From NCBI GenBank assembly GCA_947166305.1, contig CAMVDV010000016.1, forward strand, positions 1 through 64,000: DNA of 64,000 nt, in the 5' to 3' direction. This stretch comes from an uncultured Prevotellaceae bacterium (GTDB taxonomy: Bacteria > Bacteroidota > Bacteroidia > Bacteroidales > Bacteroidaceae). Positions 1 to 7,273 of this stretch are shown one piece after another (position 1 is the first letter of the stretch; each line of letters begins with the position of its first letter). The translations under genes were made by a program, and so were the position numbers. A model generated the notes under the pieces. The model was not told where the DNA came from, did no database searches, and was given only the letters and a program-made list of their open reading frames with translations.

Positions 1-82
1 CGGGGTTGTTTGATTAGTATTTAACTCGTCCCAATTTTAACGGGACACTAATGATAACACTAATATAATAATGTAGGAAGAC

Positions 83-2311
83 ATGGACACCAATAATTTT
101 TTCACCGACGAGGAACGCCGTCGCGTCGATGACATACAGCACCAGATCTTCTCGCTCGCTGCCGATGTGATGGAAGAGGGCGACGAAGAGAAGCTGCGCG
201 GCTACCTCCGTCGGGCCGCAGAGCAAGGACTGCTCCAGCGCGACGCCTTCGGCATCAACCCTATCGTCAAGGACTTGGAGACGGCACTCATCGCCAGCAA
301 GGAAATAGGCCTGACCAGAGGCAGCGTGCTCGGCGTGCTCCTCTGGTCCATCATCAAGAGCGGTTCGGCAACACTCGACGACATTCGGCGCGACTTCGGC
401 ACGGAAGTGGCAAAAATCCTGCACGGACTGATGCGCATCCGAGAGGTCTATGCCAAGAGCACCACCGTGGGTAACGAGAACTTCCGCAGCCTTCTCGTCA
501 CTTTTGCCGAAGACATGCGCGTCATACTCATCATGATTGCCAACCGAGTCTGCATCATGCGGCAGATAAAGGACACGGAGAACGTGGAGGCCAGGCGCAA
601 GGTTTCCATGGAAGCCGCCTACCTTTATGCCCCGCTCGCCCATAAGCTCGGGCTCTACAAGCTCAAGAGTGAGCTGGAAGACCTCAGCCTCAAGTACCTC
701 GAGCACGACGCTTATTACCACATCAAAGAAAAGCTCAACGAGACCAAGCGCAGCCGTGATGCCTACATCGAACGCTTCCTCCGCCCTCTCGACGAGAAGC
801 TCAAGGCTGCCGGACTGCATTATCACATGAAAGGGCGCACCAAGAGCATACATTCCATCTGGCAAAAGATGCAAAAGCAACACGTCGACGTTGATGGAGT
901 CTATGACCTCTTTGCCATACGCATCATCCTTCAATCGCCACCCGAACGCGAGAAGATGGAATGCTGGCAAGTCTTCAGCATCGTCACCGACATGTATCAG
1001 AGTAATCCGAAACGTATGCGCGACTGGCTCTCCGTGCCTAAAAGCAATGGCTACGAGAGCCTCCACATCACAGTCCTCGGGCCGGAACAGAAATGGGTGG
1101 AGGTTCAAATCAGAACGGAACGCATGGACGACATAGCCGAACACGGTTTGGCAGCACACTGGCGATACAAAGGCGTGAAGTCTGGCGAGAGCGGAGTGGA
1201 AGAATGGCTTGCTGGCGTGAGAAGCGCCCTCGAAACCAACGACGATGCACAGCTCCTCGACCAATTCCGCCTCGACCTGAAGGAAGATGAAGTCTTCGTC
1301 TTCACGCCCAAGGGCGACATCTTCAAGCTCCCCATGGGTTCCACGGTGCTCGACTTCGCCTACCATATCCACTCAAAGGTGGGCAATCACTGCGTAGGGG
1401 CACGCATCGGCGGAAGGAACGTCACTATCCGGCAGAAACTGCAAAGCGGCGACCAGGTGGAAATCCTCACCAGTTCCAGCCAGACACCAAAGCAGGACTG
1501 GCTGAACATCCTCACCACAACCCGAGCACGCGCCAAGGTTCGGCAAAGTCTCAAGGAGATGCAGAGCCGACAGGCACTCCTTGCCAAGGAAGAGCTGGAG
1601 CGAAAAATGAAGAACAAAAAGCTCGACTACGAGGAACCCGTGCTCATGCACACCATGACGAAACTCGGATATCGCATCGTGACGGACTTCTACGCCGCAA
1701 TCGCCGACGGAAAGCTCGAGATGAACGCGGTCCTCGAAGCATACGCCCAGCAATGGCGCTACGATCACGGCGAGGCTGAGAAGCAGACTCCAACGCTCAG
1801 CGCGGATCAGTTCGTGCTTCCACAAGACAAAGCCCTCACTCCTAAGGGAAGCGGCGAAGGAACTTCGGACGTTCTCGTCATCGATCAGAACCTCAAGGGC
1901 ATTGACTTCCAGATGGCACGCTGCTGTCAGCCTGTCTATGGCGACGCCGTCTTCGGCTTCGTGACGAGCGGTGGCGGCATCAAAATACATCGTGAGGACT
2001 GCCCCAACGCACCTCAGCTGCGCCAACGCTTCGGATATCGCATCGTCAGGGCAAAGTGGGCCGGCAAGCGAGGCACTCAGTATCCCATCACACTCAGGGT
2101 GGTTGGCAACGATGACATCGGCATTGTCAACAACATTACAAATATAATTAGTAAGGAGGAAAAGATTCTTTTGCGCAGCATCAGCATTGATACCGGCGAA
2201 GGGCTCTTCAATGGCACCCTAACCGTCATGCTCGACGACGTGGGCCGACTGCAACAACTCATCAAGAAGCTGAAGACTGTGAAAGGCGTCAAGAACGTCT
2301 CGCGAGGCTGA
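83..2311 (+). CDS. relA: RelA/SpoT-family (p)ppGpp synthetase with degenerate hydrolase domain
   Basis: This 742-residue protein has the layout of long RelA/SpoT enzymes, which make or break the stringent-response alarmone (p)ppGpp in the cytoplasm. The synthetase domain (about 235-350) is intact: GRTKSIHSIW at 241-250, YDLFAIR at 264-270, GYESLH at 323-328 and the VEVQIRT glutamate at 340. The position of the RXKD/EXDD motif reads RMRD (311-314), which is basic as in Mn-type bifunctional enzymes. A TGS domain (about 402-465), a CCQP segment near 613 and a C-terminal ACT domain follow. The N-terminal HD region (45-190) has lost its metal ligands: the HDxxED site reads LLWSIIKSGS (86-95) and DRLHNMR reads NRVCIMR (154-160). 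I infer a synthetase without hydrolase activity, with a second homologue elsewhere in the genome acting as hydrolase. The ATG at 83 is the first good start. Confidence 0.93.
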   Translation: MDTNNFFTDEERRRVDDIQHQIFSLAADVMEEGDEEKLRGYLRRAAEQGLLQRDAFGINPIVKDLETALIASKEIGLTRGSVLGVLLWSIIKSGSATLDDIRRDFGTEVAKILHGLMRIREVYAKSTTVGNENFRSLLVTFAEDMRVILIMIANRVCIMRQIKDTENVEARRKVSMEAAYLYAPLAHKLGLYKLKSELEDLSLKYLEHDAYYHIKEKLNETKRSRDAYIERFLRPLDEKLKAAGLHYHMKGRTKSIHSIWQKMQKQHVDVDGVYDLFAIRIILQSPPEREKMECWQVFSIVTDMYQSNPKRMRDWLSVPKSNGYESLHITVLGPEQKWVEVQIRTERMDDIAEHGLAAHWRYKGVKSGESGVEEWLAGVRSALETNDDAQLLDQFRLDLKEDEVFVFTPKGDIFKLPMGSTVLDFAYHIHSKVGNHCVGARIGGRNVTIRQKLQSGDQVEILTSSSQTPKQDWLNILTTTRARAKVRQSLKEMQSRQALLAKEELERKMKNKKLDYEEPVLMHTMTKLGYRIVTDFYAAIADGKLEMNAVLEAYAQQWRYDHGEAEKQTPTLSADQFVLPQDKALTPKGSGEGTSDVLVIDQNLKGIDFQMARCCQPVYGDAVFGFVTSGGGIKIHREDCPNAPQLRQRFGYRIVRAKWAGKRGTQYPITLRVVGNDDIGIVNNITNIISKEEKILLRSISIDTGEGLFNGTLTVMLDDVGRLQQLIKKLKTVKGVKNVSRG

Positions 2312-2334
2312 GGAATGCCCTTGCCTGTTTTTTG

Positions 2335-3237
2335 CTATGCGAACAGGCTGACGAGGAAATACCTCATCGAGTAGCAACGCACGGGCAACGGGAGCAATCC
2401 TTCTTTGCGAAGCTGGTTGACGCGTCGGCGAAGCTCCGGAAGGCTCCACGTCAGCGTGAAAGTCTTCTGCAAATAATCGACAGTAAGCTGACGGATTCGG
2501 CGTTCAAGCAAAGGATTATTCATCTCATGCAACTCGTTGGCTATGAAATGTATGTCGTCGAGTCGCCTTTGCACGCTCTCTTCCGACATGGAGTGCGTGA
2601 TGGTGCCGGCATGTTGTCGGTAGAAGTAGGCTTCGACGTTGAGGTTGATGAGCGTCGAGGCCTTCAGAAAAAGCTGTGGCGTGAAAAGTTCGTCCTCATG
2701 GAGCAAGCCCGGATGGAAGCGAAGGTCGCCCATTGTCTCCTTTCGGAAGGCATATCCCCAGGCAGCAGCCCTGAGGTTGCGATGCTGGAGAAAGGCTGAG
2801 CCGTCCCAGACCTCTTCCCGGACTCCCGAAAGGGGTAGGGGATTTATCACTTTAGGTTCTTCATCCCGGAGGATAGGTTCGTTGAAAGGGCTGTGCCTGA
2901 ACATCACGACATCATACTTCCCGCTCCGCATTTGCCCGAGCACTGTCCCGTAGGCATCAGGAATCAGGCAGTCGTCGGCATCGACAAACTGGATGTAGGT
3001 GCCTCTCGAAGCATCGATGCCAGTGTTGCGCGCCACGGATAAGCCGGATTGCTCTTGCCGGACGACTTTCACACCCTGCCGATTCAGCCGAAGCGGAACA
3101 TCGCTACCGTCGTCCACGACAACAATTTCGGCTTCACCCTCTGCAAGGGGAAGCGCAAAGATGCTCTGCAGGCAAGCCTTCAGCATGGCCTCAGACTCGT
3201 TGTGGTACGTGACGATGAACGAAACGAATGGCTCCAT
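2335..3237 (-). CDS. Family 2 glycosyltransferase
   Basis: A 300-residue cytoplasmic or membrane-peripheral GT-A glycosyltransferase that should transfer a sugar from a nucleotide-sugar donor, probably for a surface polysaccharide or glycan. It opens with FVSFIVTYHNE, has the DDGS motif at 42-45 and the metal-binding DADD at 86-89, and SGLSVARNTGI between them, all typical of GT2. No transmembrane helix is obvious. It is convergent with the upstream relA gene (20 bases between the stops) and divergent from the outer-membrane protein at 3730. A TAACTTTG box lies only 9 bases upstream of the ATG (3246-3253), so the mRNA leader would be very short. The segment near residues 130-145 (NPLPLSG) is encoded by C-rich DNA resembling the ORF-invading repeats seen elsewhere in the window. 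Donor and acceptor cannot be told from sequence. Confidence 0.9.
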   Translation of the reverse strand: MEPFVSFIVTYHNESEAMLKACLQSIFALPLAEGEAEIVVVDDGSDVPLRLNRQGVKVVRQEQSGLSVARNTGIDASRGTYIQFVDADDCLIPDAYGTVLGQMRSGKYDVVMFRHSPFNEPILRDEEPKVINPLPLSGVREEVWDGSAFLQHRNLRAAAWGYAFRKETMGDLRFHPGLLHEDELFTPQLFLKASTLINLNVEAYFYRQHAGTITHSMSEESVQRRLDDIHFIANELHEMNNPLLERRIRQLTVDYLQKTFTLTWSLPELRRRVNQLRKEGLLPLPVRCYSMRYFLVSLFA

Positions 3238-3393
3238 AGCTTGCGCAAAGTTACGAATAAAATAAGAAAAAGTGCCTTTATTTATTTTTTTTTCTTGTCA
3301 GAAGCAACATTTTGCCTTTTCGTGTGTATATATCCTGGGGGATTATTGTCTTTTGAAAGCAAGGGCGGCTTCACTACTCAGACAGGCTTTTAA

Positions 3394-3472
3394 ATCTCCG
3401 CACGCTGCGTTTGCAATCTCCGCACGCTGTGTTTGCAATCTCCGCACGCTGCGTTTGTCATCTCCGCACGCG
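3394..3472. repeat. 22-bp tandem array, 3.5 units
   Basis: Units begin at 3394, 3416, 3438 and 3460 and share the core ATCTCCGCACGCTGCGTTTG with single changes; the fourth unit matches only over its first 11-12 bases. There are no unique spacers between units. The period is the same as in nine other intergenic arrays in this window. Confidence 0.9.
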
Positions 3473-3661
3473 ACGATTTCAGCCGACGCATTTGCCGGCG
3501 AGTCTCACCCCCTTTGGATACATCGACAAGCCTGCGCTTAAAAAGCAAGTCCTCAATGCGAAAATTGTGGAAACCAAGCGGCCAGAATTGGCAAAAGTGT
3601 GCAAGAAAGGAGCACTCTTTGAGGCTAAAATGCCCATCATTGTTAAATTTATTCAAATTTG

Positions 3662-3693
3662 TTTGGCAGTTTCCATAATAATACCTAAATTTG
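3662..3693 (+). promoter_or_regulatory. Bacteroidetes-type promoter of the OMP gene
   Basis: TTTG at 3662-3665 is followed after exactly 20 bases by TAAATTTG at 3686-3693, an exact match to the TTTG/TAnnTTTG consensus of the primary sigma factor of Bacteroidetes. Transcription should start near 3700, about 30 bases before the ATG at 3730. Confidence 0.85.
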
Positions 3694-3729
3694 CATGAAG
3701 AAATAAACAAAAACTAATACATTCACACC

Positions 3730-4695
3730 ATGAAGTTAATGAAAATTATGCCTGCCGCACTGCTGCTGAGCCTTAGCCTTGGCGCATTTGCACAGGACGA
3801 TGAGACAGTCGTCGACGCAGTCGAGGACGAAGAAGCCGAGGTCTTTGTCCCGTCAACTCCCACAGAGAAGAAATTCTTCCACCGCGTACAGTTGGGATTC
3901 CAAGGAACAATTGTGAAGACCACCGACCACGGATATTCCCCCGACTACAATAATTATTTCCTCAAGGGCGTTACCCTCGGCTGGATAGGCGATGCCAAGA
4001 TAGCTAAGAGATTTCCCATCTACTTCGAGATAGGTGCAGCTCTCGCCTATCATGCTGGTGCCAGCAAGGGCGATACCATCGTGACACACCGCGATCCGGG
4101 CAGCTTCAATGGCGATGAACACGTGTTCCACTACAACGTGAAGGCTTTCACGCTCACCATTCCCGTCAACGTCAGCTATCAGTTCCGCAATGCCTTCGGC
4201 GTAAGCGACCTCACGCTTGCTCCCTATGCCGGCGTCTATTTCCGCTTCAACATTGTGGCAAAGCGCAAGGCTACCGACACCTTTACCGAGTATCTCTACA
4301 ACGAGGACGGCTCTCGCTCCGCAGTTCCAGGCAGCACTACCGTTTCGCATTACACTGCAAGCCTCATGAAGACGGACAAAGGCCCCAACCAAGCCGACAA
4401 TCCAGACATTGACCCGAAGAGCCATTTCAACATGAGGGCCATCGCCGACAAACCCCACGTCGGCAAACTCGTGCAGCCCGGTGTGCAGATTGGCGTGAAT
4501 GCCTTCTACAAGCGCTTCAGCTTCGGCGTTGCCTATGCCCGCGATCTCATTCCCTTTGCCAAGCATGTCAGCTCGTCTGAACTGACCTCTAAGTCGACAA
4601 AGGAAGGCGGTAACCTGCCGCAGATCGGCACAGGTTGCGACTTGAAGGTTTCCACGGCAAACAACTTCGCAGTCAACGTGGGCTACATCTTCTAA
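3730..4695 (+). CDS. Outer-membrane beta-barrel protein
   Basis: A 321-residue protein with a clear signal peptide (MKLMKIMPAALLLSLSLGAFA, cut before QDDE), followed by a short acidic stretch rich in D and E and then alternating hydrophobic/aromatic strands typical of an outer-membrane barrel. The last residues, VGYIF, end in an aromatic residue as expected for BAM-dependent insertion. It resembles the outer-membrane beta-barrel proteins common in Bacteroidales, which are usually porin-like or structural, but no specific function can be assigned. It is monocistronic, with a strong consensus promoter just upstream and a perfect 14-bp hairpin just downstream. Confidence 0.85.
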   Translation: MKLMKIMPAALLLSLSLGAFAQDDETVVDAVEDEEAEVFVPSTPTEKKFFHRVQLGFQGTIVKTTDHGYSPDYNNYFLKGVTLGWIGDAKIAKRFPIYFEIGAALAYHAGASKGDTIVTHRDPGSFNGDEHVFHYNVKAFTLTIPVNVSYQFRNAFGVSDLTLAPYAGVYFRFNIVAKRKATDTFTEYLYNEDGSRSAVPGSTTVSHYTASLMKTDKGPNQADNPDIDPKSHFNMRAIADKPHVGKLVQPGVQIGVNAFYKRFSFGVAYARDLIPFAKHVSSSELTSKSTKEGGNLPQIGTGCDLKVSTANNFAVNVGYIF

Positions 4696-4720
4696 GCCTT
4701 ATCAAGACATAAAACAACAT

Positions 4721-4759
4721 TGCGGCGCACTGAACATCCTTCAGTGCGCCGCATCTTTT
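4721..4759 (+). terminator. Strong hairpin terminator after the OMP gene
   Basis: A perfect 14-bp inverted repeat (TGCGGCGCACTGAA at 4721-4734 with its complement at 4740-4753, loop of five bases) is followed by TCTTTT. It lies 25 bases after the OMP stop codon and could also stop transcripts coming from the right. Confidence 0.85.
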
Positions 4760-4838
4760 GGGGGAACAGGCAGATGCCCCCATCCCAAATCCCTATTCCC
4801 TAATCCCTAATCTCTAATCCCTATTCCCTAATCCAACA

Positions 4839-5543
4839 TCACTCCTGCATCATGTTGGGCACGATGAGGCGATAGCCGCGACCATGCACGTTGTTAATCT
4901 CGATGTCGGGGTCGTTCTTCAGCAGTTTGCGCAGTTTCGTGATGTAAACATCCATGCTGCGTGCGTTGAAATAGTTGTCGTCCATCCAGATTGTCTTGAG
5001 TGCCAGGTCACGCTCCAGCACATCGTTGACGTGGACGCAGAGCATGGTGAGCAGTTCACTCTCCTTCGTCGTGAGCTTTGTCTGCTCGTCGCCAAAGATG
5101 AGAACCTGTCGCTGTGTGTCGAAAATGAACTTGCCGAGCTGGAAACGGGTCAGGTTCTTCTGCTCCTTTGTCTTCACGCGGCGCAGGATAGCTTCCATGC
5201 GATAGACAAGCTCATCCATTGAGAAAGGCTTGGTCAGGTAGTCGTCGGCACCAAGTTTGAAACCCTCCAGGATGTCCTCCTTCAGGTTCTTTGCCGTGAG
5301 GAAGATGATGGGTATCTCCGTATTCACCAACCTGATTTCCCTTGCAAGCGCAAATCCATCCATCTTGGGCATCATCACGTCGAGCAGACACATGTCGAAT
5401 TTTCTCTTCATAAAAGCGCGGTAACCGGCTTCGCCGTCAAGGAAAAGCTCAGCTTCGTAGCCCTTGGCTTCGAGATACTCGCGTACAAGCATTCCGAGGC
5501 TCTCTTCGTCCTCGCAAAGCAGAATGTGCAGTTTCTGTTCCAT
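4839..5543 (-). CDS. rprY: Response regulator, OmpR family (RprY-like)
   Basis: This 234-residue protein has a receiver domain (1-118) and an OmpR/PhoB winged-helix DNA-binding domain (about 133-230). The acidic pocket E11/D12, phospho-acceptor D55 in LLDVMMPKMDG, T83 and K105 are all present, so it should be phosphorylated by its partner kinase and act as a transcription regulator. The gene follows the sensor kinase at 5649 on the same strand with 105 bases between, and the pair has the size and order of RprX/RprY of Bacteroides. That assignment is by family resemblance; the regulon cannot be read from this window. Confidence 0.9.
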   Translation of the reverse strand: MEQKLHILLCEDEESLGMLVREYLEAKGYEAELFLDGEAGYRAFMKRKFDMCLLDVMMPKMDGFALAREIRLVNTEIPIIFLTAKNLKEDILEGFKLGADDYLTKPFSMDELVYRMEAILRRVKTKEQKNLTRFQLGKFIFDTQRQVLIFGDEQTKLTTKESELLTMLCVHVNDVLERDLALKTIWMDDNYFNARSMDVYITKLRKLLKNDPDIEINNVHGRGYRLIVPNMMQE

Positions 5544-5619
5544 AATGTAGTGTTTTATTAGGTTAATGATTGTTTTTATCGTCTCGTTTGCTTCTTCTCT
5601 TTTCGTTAAGCCGTTATCT

Positions 5620-5642
5620 CGTTATAACGTTATAACGTTATA
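5620..5642. repeat. CGTTATAA palindromic repeat between rprX and rprY
   Basis: Three overlapping CGTTATA words form a run of nested palindromes in the 105-base gap between the kinase stop and the regulator start. Function unknown; it could be an operator or a simple slippage repeat. Confidence 0.5.
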
Positions 5643-5648
5643 TATATA

Positions 5649-7151
5649 TTATAGTGACAGTGGCAGTGTGATGGTGAACTTCGTTCCTTTGTCCGGCTCG
5701 CTGCTCGCTTTGATGGTGCCGTGATGGAGTTCCACCATCTTCTGCACGTATGCCAGGCCAAGGCCGAAGCCTTTCACGTTGTGCTGGTCGCCGGTGTGTA
5801 CACGATAGAACTTGTCGAAGATGCGTTTCAAATTGTCTTTCTGGATGCCGATGCCGTTGTCAGCGATGCTGATGCAGAAGTGTGTCTCGCCCTGATTGAA
5901 CGTATGCACCAGTATGGCAAGCGGTCTGTCCTCCTTCCTGTACTTGAAGGCATTGTCCAGCAAGTTGAAGATGATGTTCGTGAAGTGCATCTCGTCGGCA
6001 TTGATGAAAGGATTGTAGGCTTCGAGCCGCATGTCGAGCGTGCCACCTATTTGCGATACCTTCAGCGAGAAAGTGTCCACCACGTTCTCCGTTATTTCGT
6101 TTGCATCAAGTTCCTGCAGCTTCAGGGCAATGTTGTTGTTGTCGAAGAGGCTCATCTGCAGGACCTTTTCCACCTGATAGCGTAGCCTTCGCGTCTCTCC
6201 GTCAATGACTCCGCCCAGCCTCTCGTAGGTTTCCTCGCTCTTGTGTACCGACTTGTCGGCAAGCATTTGTGCCGCAAGGGAGATGGTGGAGATGGGTGTC
6301 TTGAACTCATGCGTCATGTTGTGGACAAAGTCGTTCTTCATCTCGCTGATACGTTTCTGCCGCACCACGAGGTAGATAGTGATGAGCGACGTGATGAGCA
6401 AGATGACGGTGAAGCCCATGGCAGGGGCAACATAGCTGGCAACGCCACGGATGTAGCTGGCTTGGTCGGGGAAGTGTATCACCACGGTTCCCATTTGTCC
6501 CATAGGGTCGCTGCGGAAGAGCGTCTGCTGGTAAGTGTTCGTGATGTTGTCGGCTTCGGTATAGTCTTCGCAGCGATACACTTCTCGTCCATCACTTGTA
6601 TATACTATAAAGTGGAAAGGAAGGGTGATGCCGTTGGCCTGTAGCGCGTTGCGCAGACATCCGTCCAGTACGGCAGGATTGAGCCTGTCCTGAAACCTCT
6701 GCTTGCTGGCGGTGTACATGACGGTGAAGATGACTTCGTCGAGCACACCTTGTTCATAGATGAGTGCCTCGCGTGCCTGCTTCTGCAGATTGCTGATGGT
6801 TTCGGCCATACGGTTGTACTTGTTCATGCCGAGCGAACCGAGCGAAATGTTGCCGGCGCTGTGCGAGAAGGTGTCAAGCGGCAACATATAGTCCGTCAGG
6901 CGGAAGCTGTCGGGGTGAACCGTCTCGGCTTTTCCCGTCTTATGCTGTGCCAGCACCTTCTGAAGGTACCTGAATGTTTCGGCCTTCTCCAGTTCGCGCG
7001 ATGCCTGATCCAAGCTGCGAAGGACATTCTCGCTGAACTGTTCCTGTCGCATCCTGACCATCGCTTTCGCATAGCTTCCCTGCAAGTAGAGCAAGGCAAT
7101 GAATGCTATGCAGACAAGCAGGCAGATGAGCCAAATATAACTTCGTTTCAT
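5649..7151 (-). CDS. rprX: Sensor histidine kinase (RprX-like)
   Basis: A 500-residue inner-membrane kinase. Transmembrane segments lie at about 6-24 and 241-264 and enclose a roughly 215-residue periplasmic sensor domain. The HisKA box contains the phospho-accepting H281 (HNMTHEFKTPIS), and the C-terminal HATPase domain has the N box (NLLDNAFKY), DNGIGI and GLGLAYVQ. It should phosphorylate the RprY-like regulator encoded next. I start it at the ATG at 7151 (MKRSYIWLI) because a further in-frame ATG upstream would put 17 residues, in front of the membrane helix, across a TACCTTTG promoter box at 7156-7163. That box sits only four bases from the ATG, which would make the message nearly leaderless. 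Confidence 0.9.
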   Translation of the reverse strand: MKRSYIWLICLLVCIAFIALLYLQGSYAKAMVRMRQEQFSENVLRSLDQASRELEKAETFRYLQKVLAQHKTGKAETVHPDSFRLTDYMLPLDTFSHSAGNISLGSLGMNKYNRMAETISNLQKQAREALIYEQGVLDEVIFTVMYTASKQRFQDRLNPAVLDGCLRNALQANGITLPFHFIVYTSDGREVYRCEDYTEADNITNTYQQTLFRSDPMGQMGTVVIHFPDQASYIRGVASYVAPAMGFTVILLITSLITIYLVVRQKRISEMKNDFVHNMTHEFKTPISTISLAAQMLADKSVHKSEETYERLGGVIDGETRRLRYQVEKVLQMSLFDNNNIALKLQELDANEITENVVDTFSLKVSQIGGTLDMRLEAYNPFINADEMHFTNIIFNLLDNAFKYRKEDRPLAILVHTFNQGETHFCISIADNGIGIQKDNLKRIFDKFYRVHTGDQHNVKGFGLGLAYVQKMVELHHGTIKASSEPDKGTKFTITLPLSL

Positions 7152-7155
7152 GTTG

Positions 7156-7163
7156 CAAAGGTA
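7156..7163 (-). promoter_or_regulatory. Minus-7 box of rprX next to the start codon
   Basis: TACCTTTG on the minus strand fits TAnnTTTG. It ends four bases before the rprX ATG, so initiation would give a leaderless or nearly leaderless transcript. No good minus-33 TTTG is seen. Confidence 0.45.
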
Positions 7164-7169
7164 ACGATT

Positions 7170-7214
7170 TATGTTAAAAGAAAAAGAAAAACGTCGACAC
7201 AAAAGTGCCGACGT
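7170..7214 (-). terminator. Rho-independent terminator of EF-G2 gene
   Basis: Read on the minus strand, a 10-bp stem with one mismatch (ACGTCGGCAC pairing across a TTTT loop, 7214-7191) is followed by a long T-rich tract (7190-7170). It stands between the EF-G2 gene and rprX. A smaller AGAAAAG/CTTTTCT hairpin (7227-7243) precedes it. Confidence 0.8.
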
Positions 7215-7273
7215 TTAACTTATTTAAGAAAAGAGGCTTTTCTAAGTTGCCTTTTTGTTAATTTACTAATCCT

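Larger units (their letters stand above)
3238..3729. other. Divergent intergenic region
   Basis: This 492-base gap between the divergent GT2 and outer-membrane protein genes holds no convincing gene. It contains a TAACTTTG box for the left gene (3246-3253), a 22-bp-period repeat array (3394-3472) and a full Bacteroidetes promoter for the right gene (3662-3693). The open frames in it are produced by the repeats. Confidence 0.7.

Noticed and set aside
14..1372. Long minus-strand open frame opposite relA
   Set aside because: It is antisense to a clear gene; its translation is low in complexity of the kind produced by GC-rich codon use on the other strand. The same applies to frames at 7652-9250, 16166-16783 and 37004-38440.
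3390..3710. Small open frames in the divergent gap
   Set aside because: They are generated by the tandem repeats and overlap the promoter of the OMP gene.
4776..4837. Telomere-like CCCTAATC repeats
   Set aside because: Only a degenerate short low-complexity run between convergent genes; nothing else points to a linear end.
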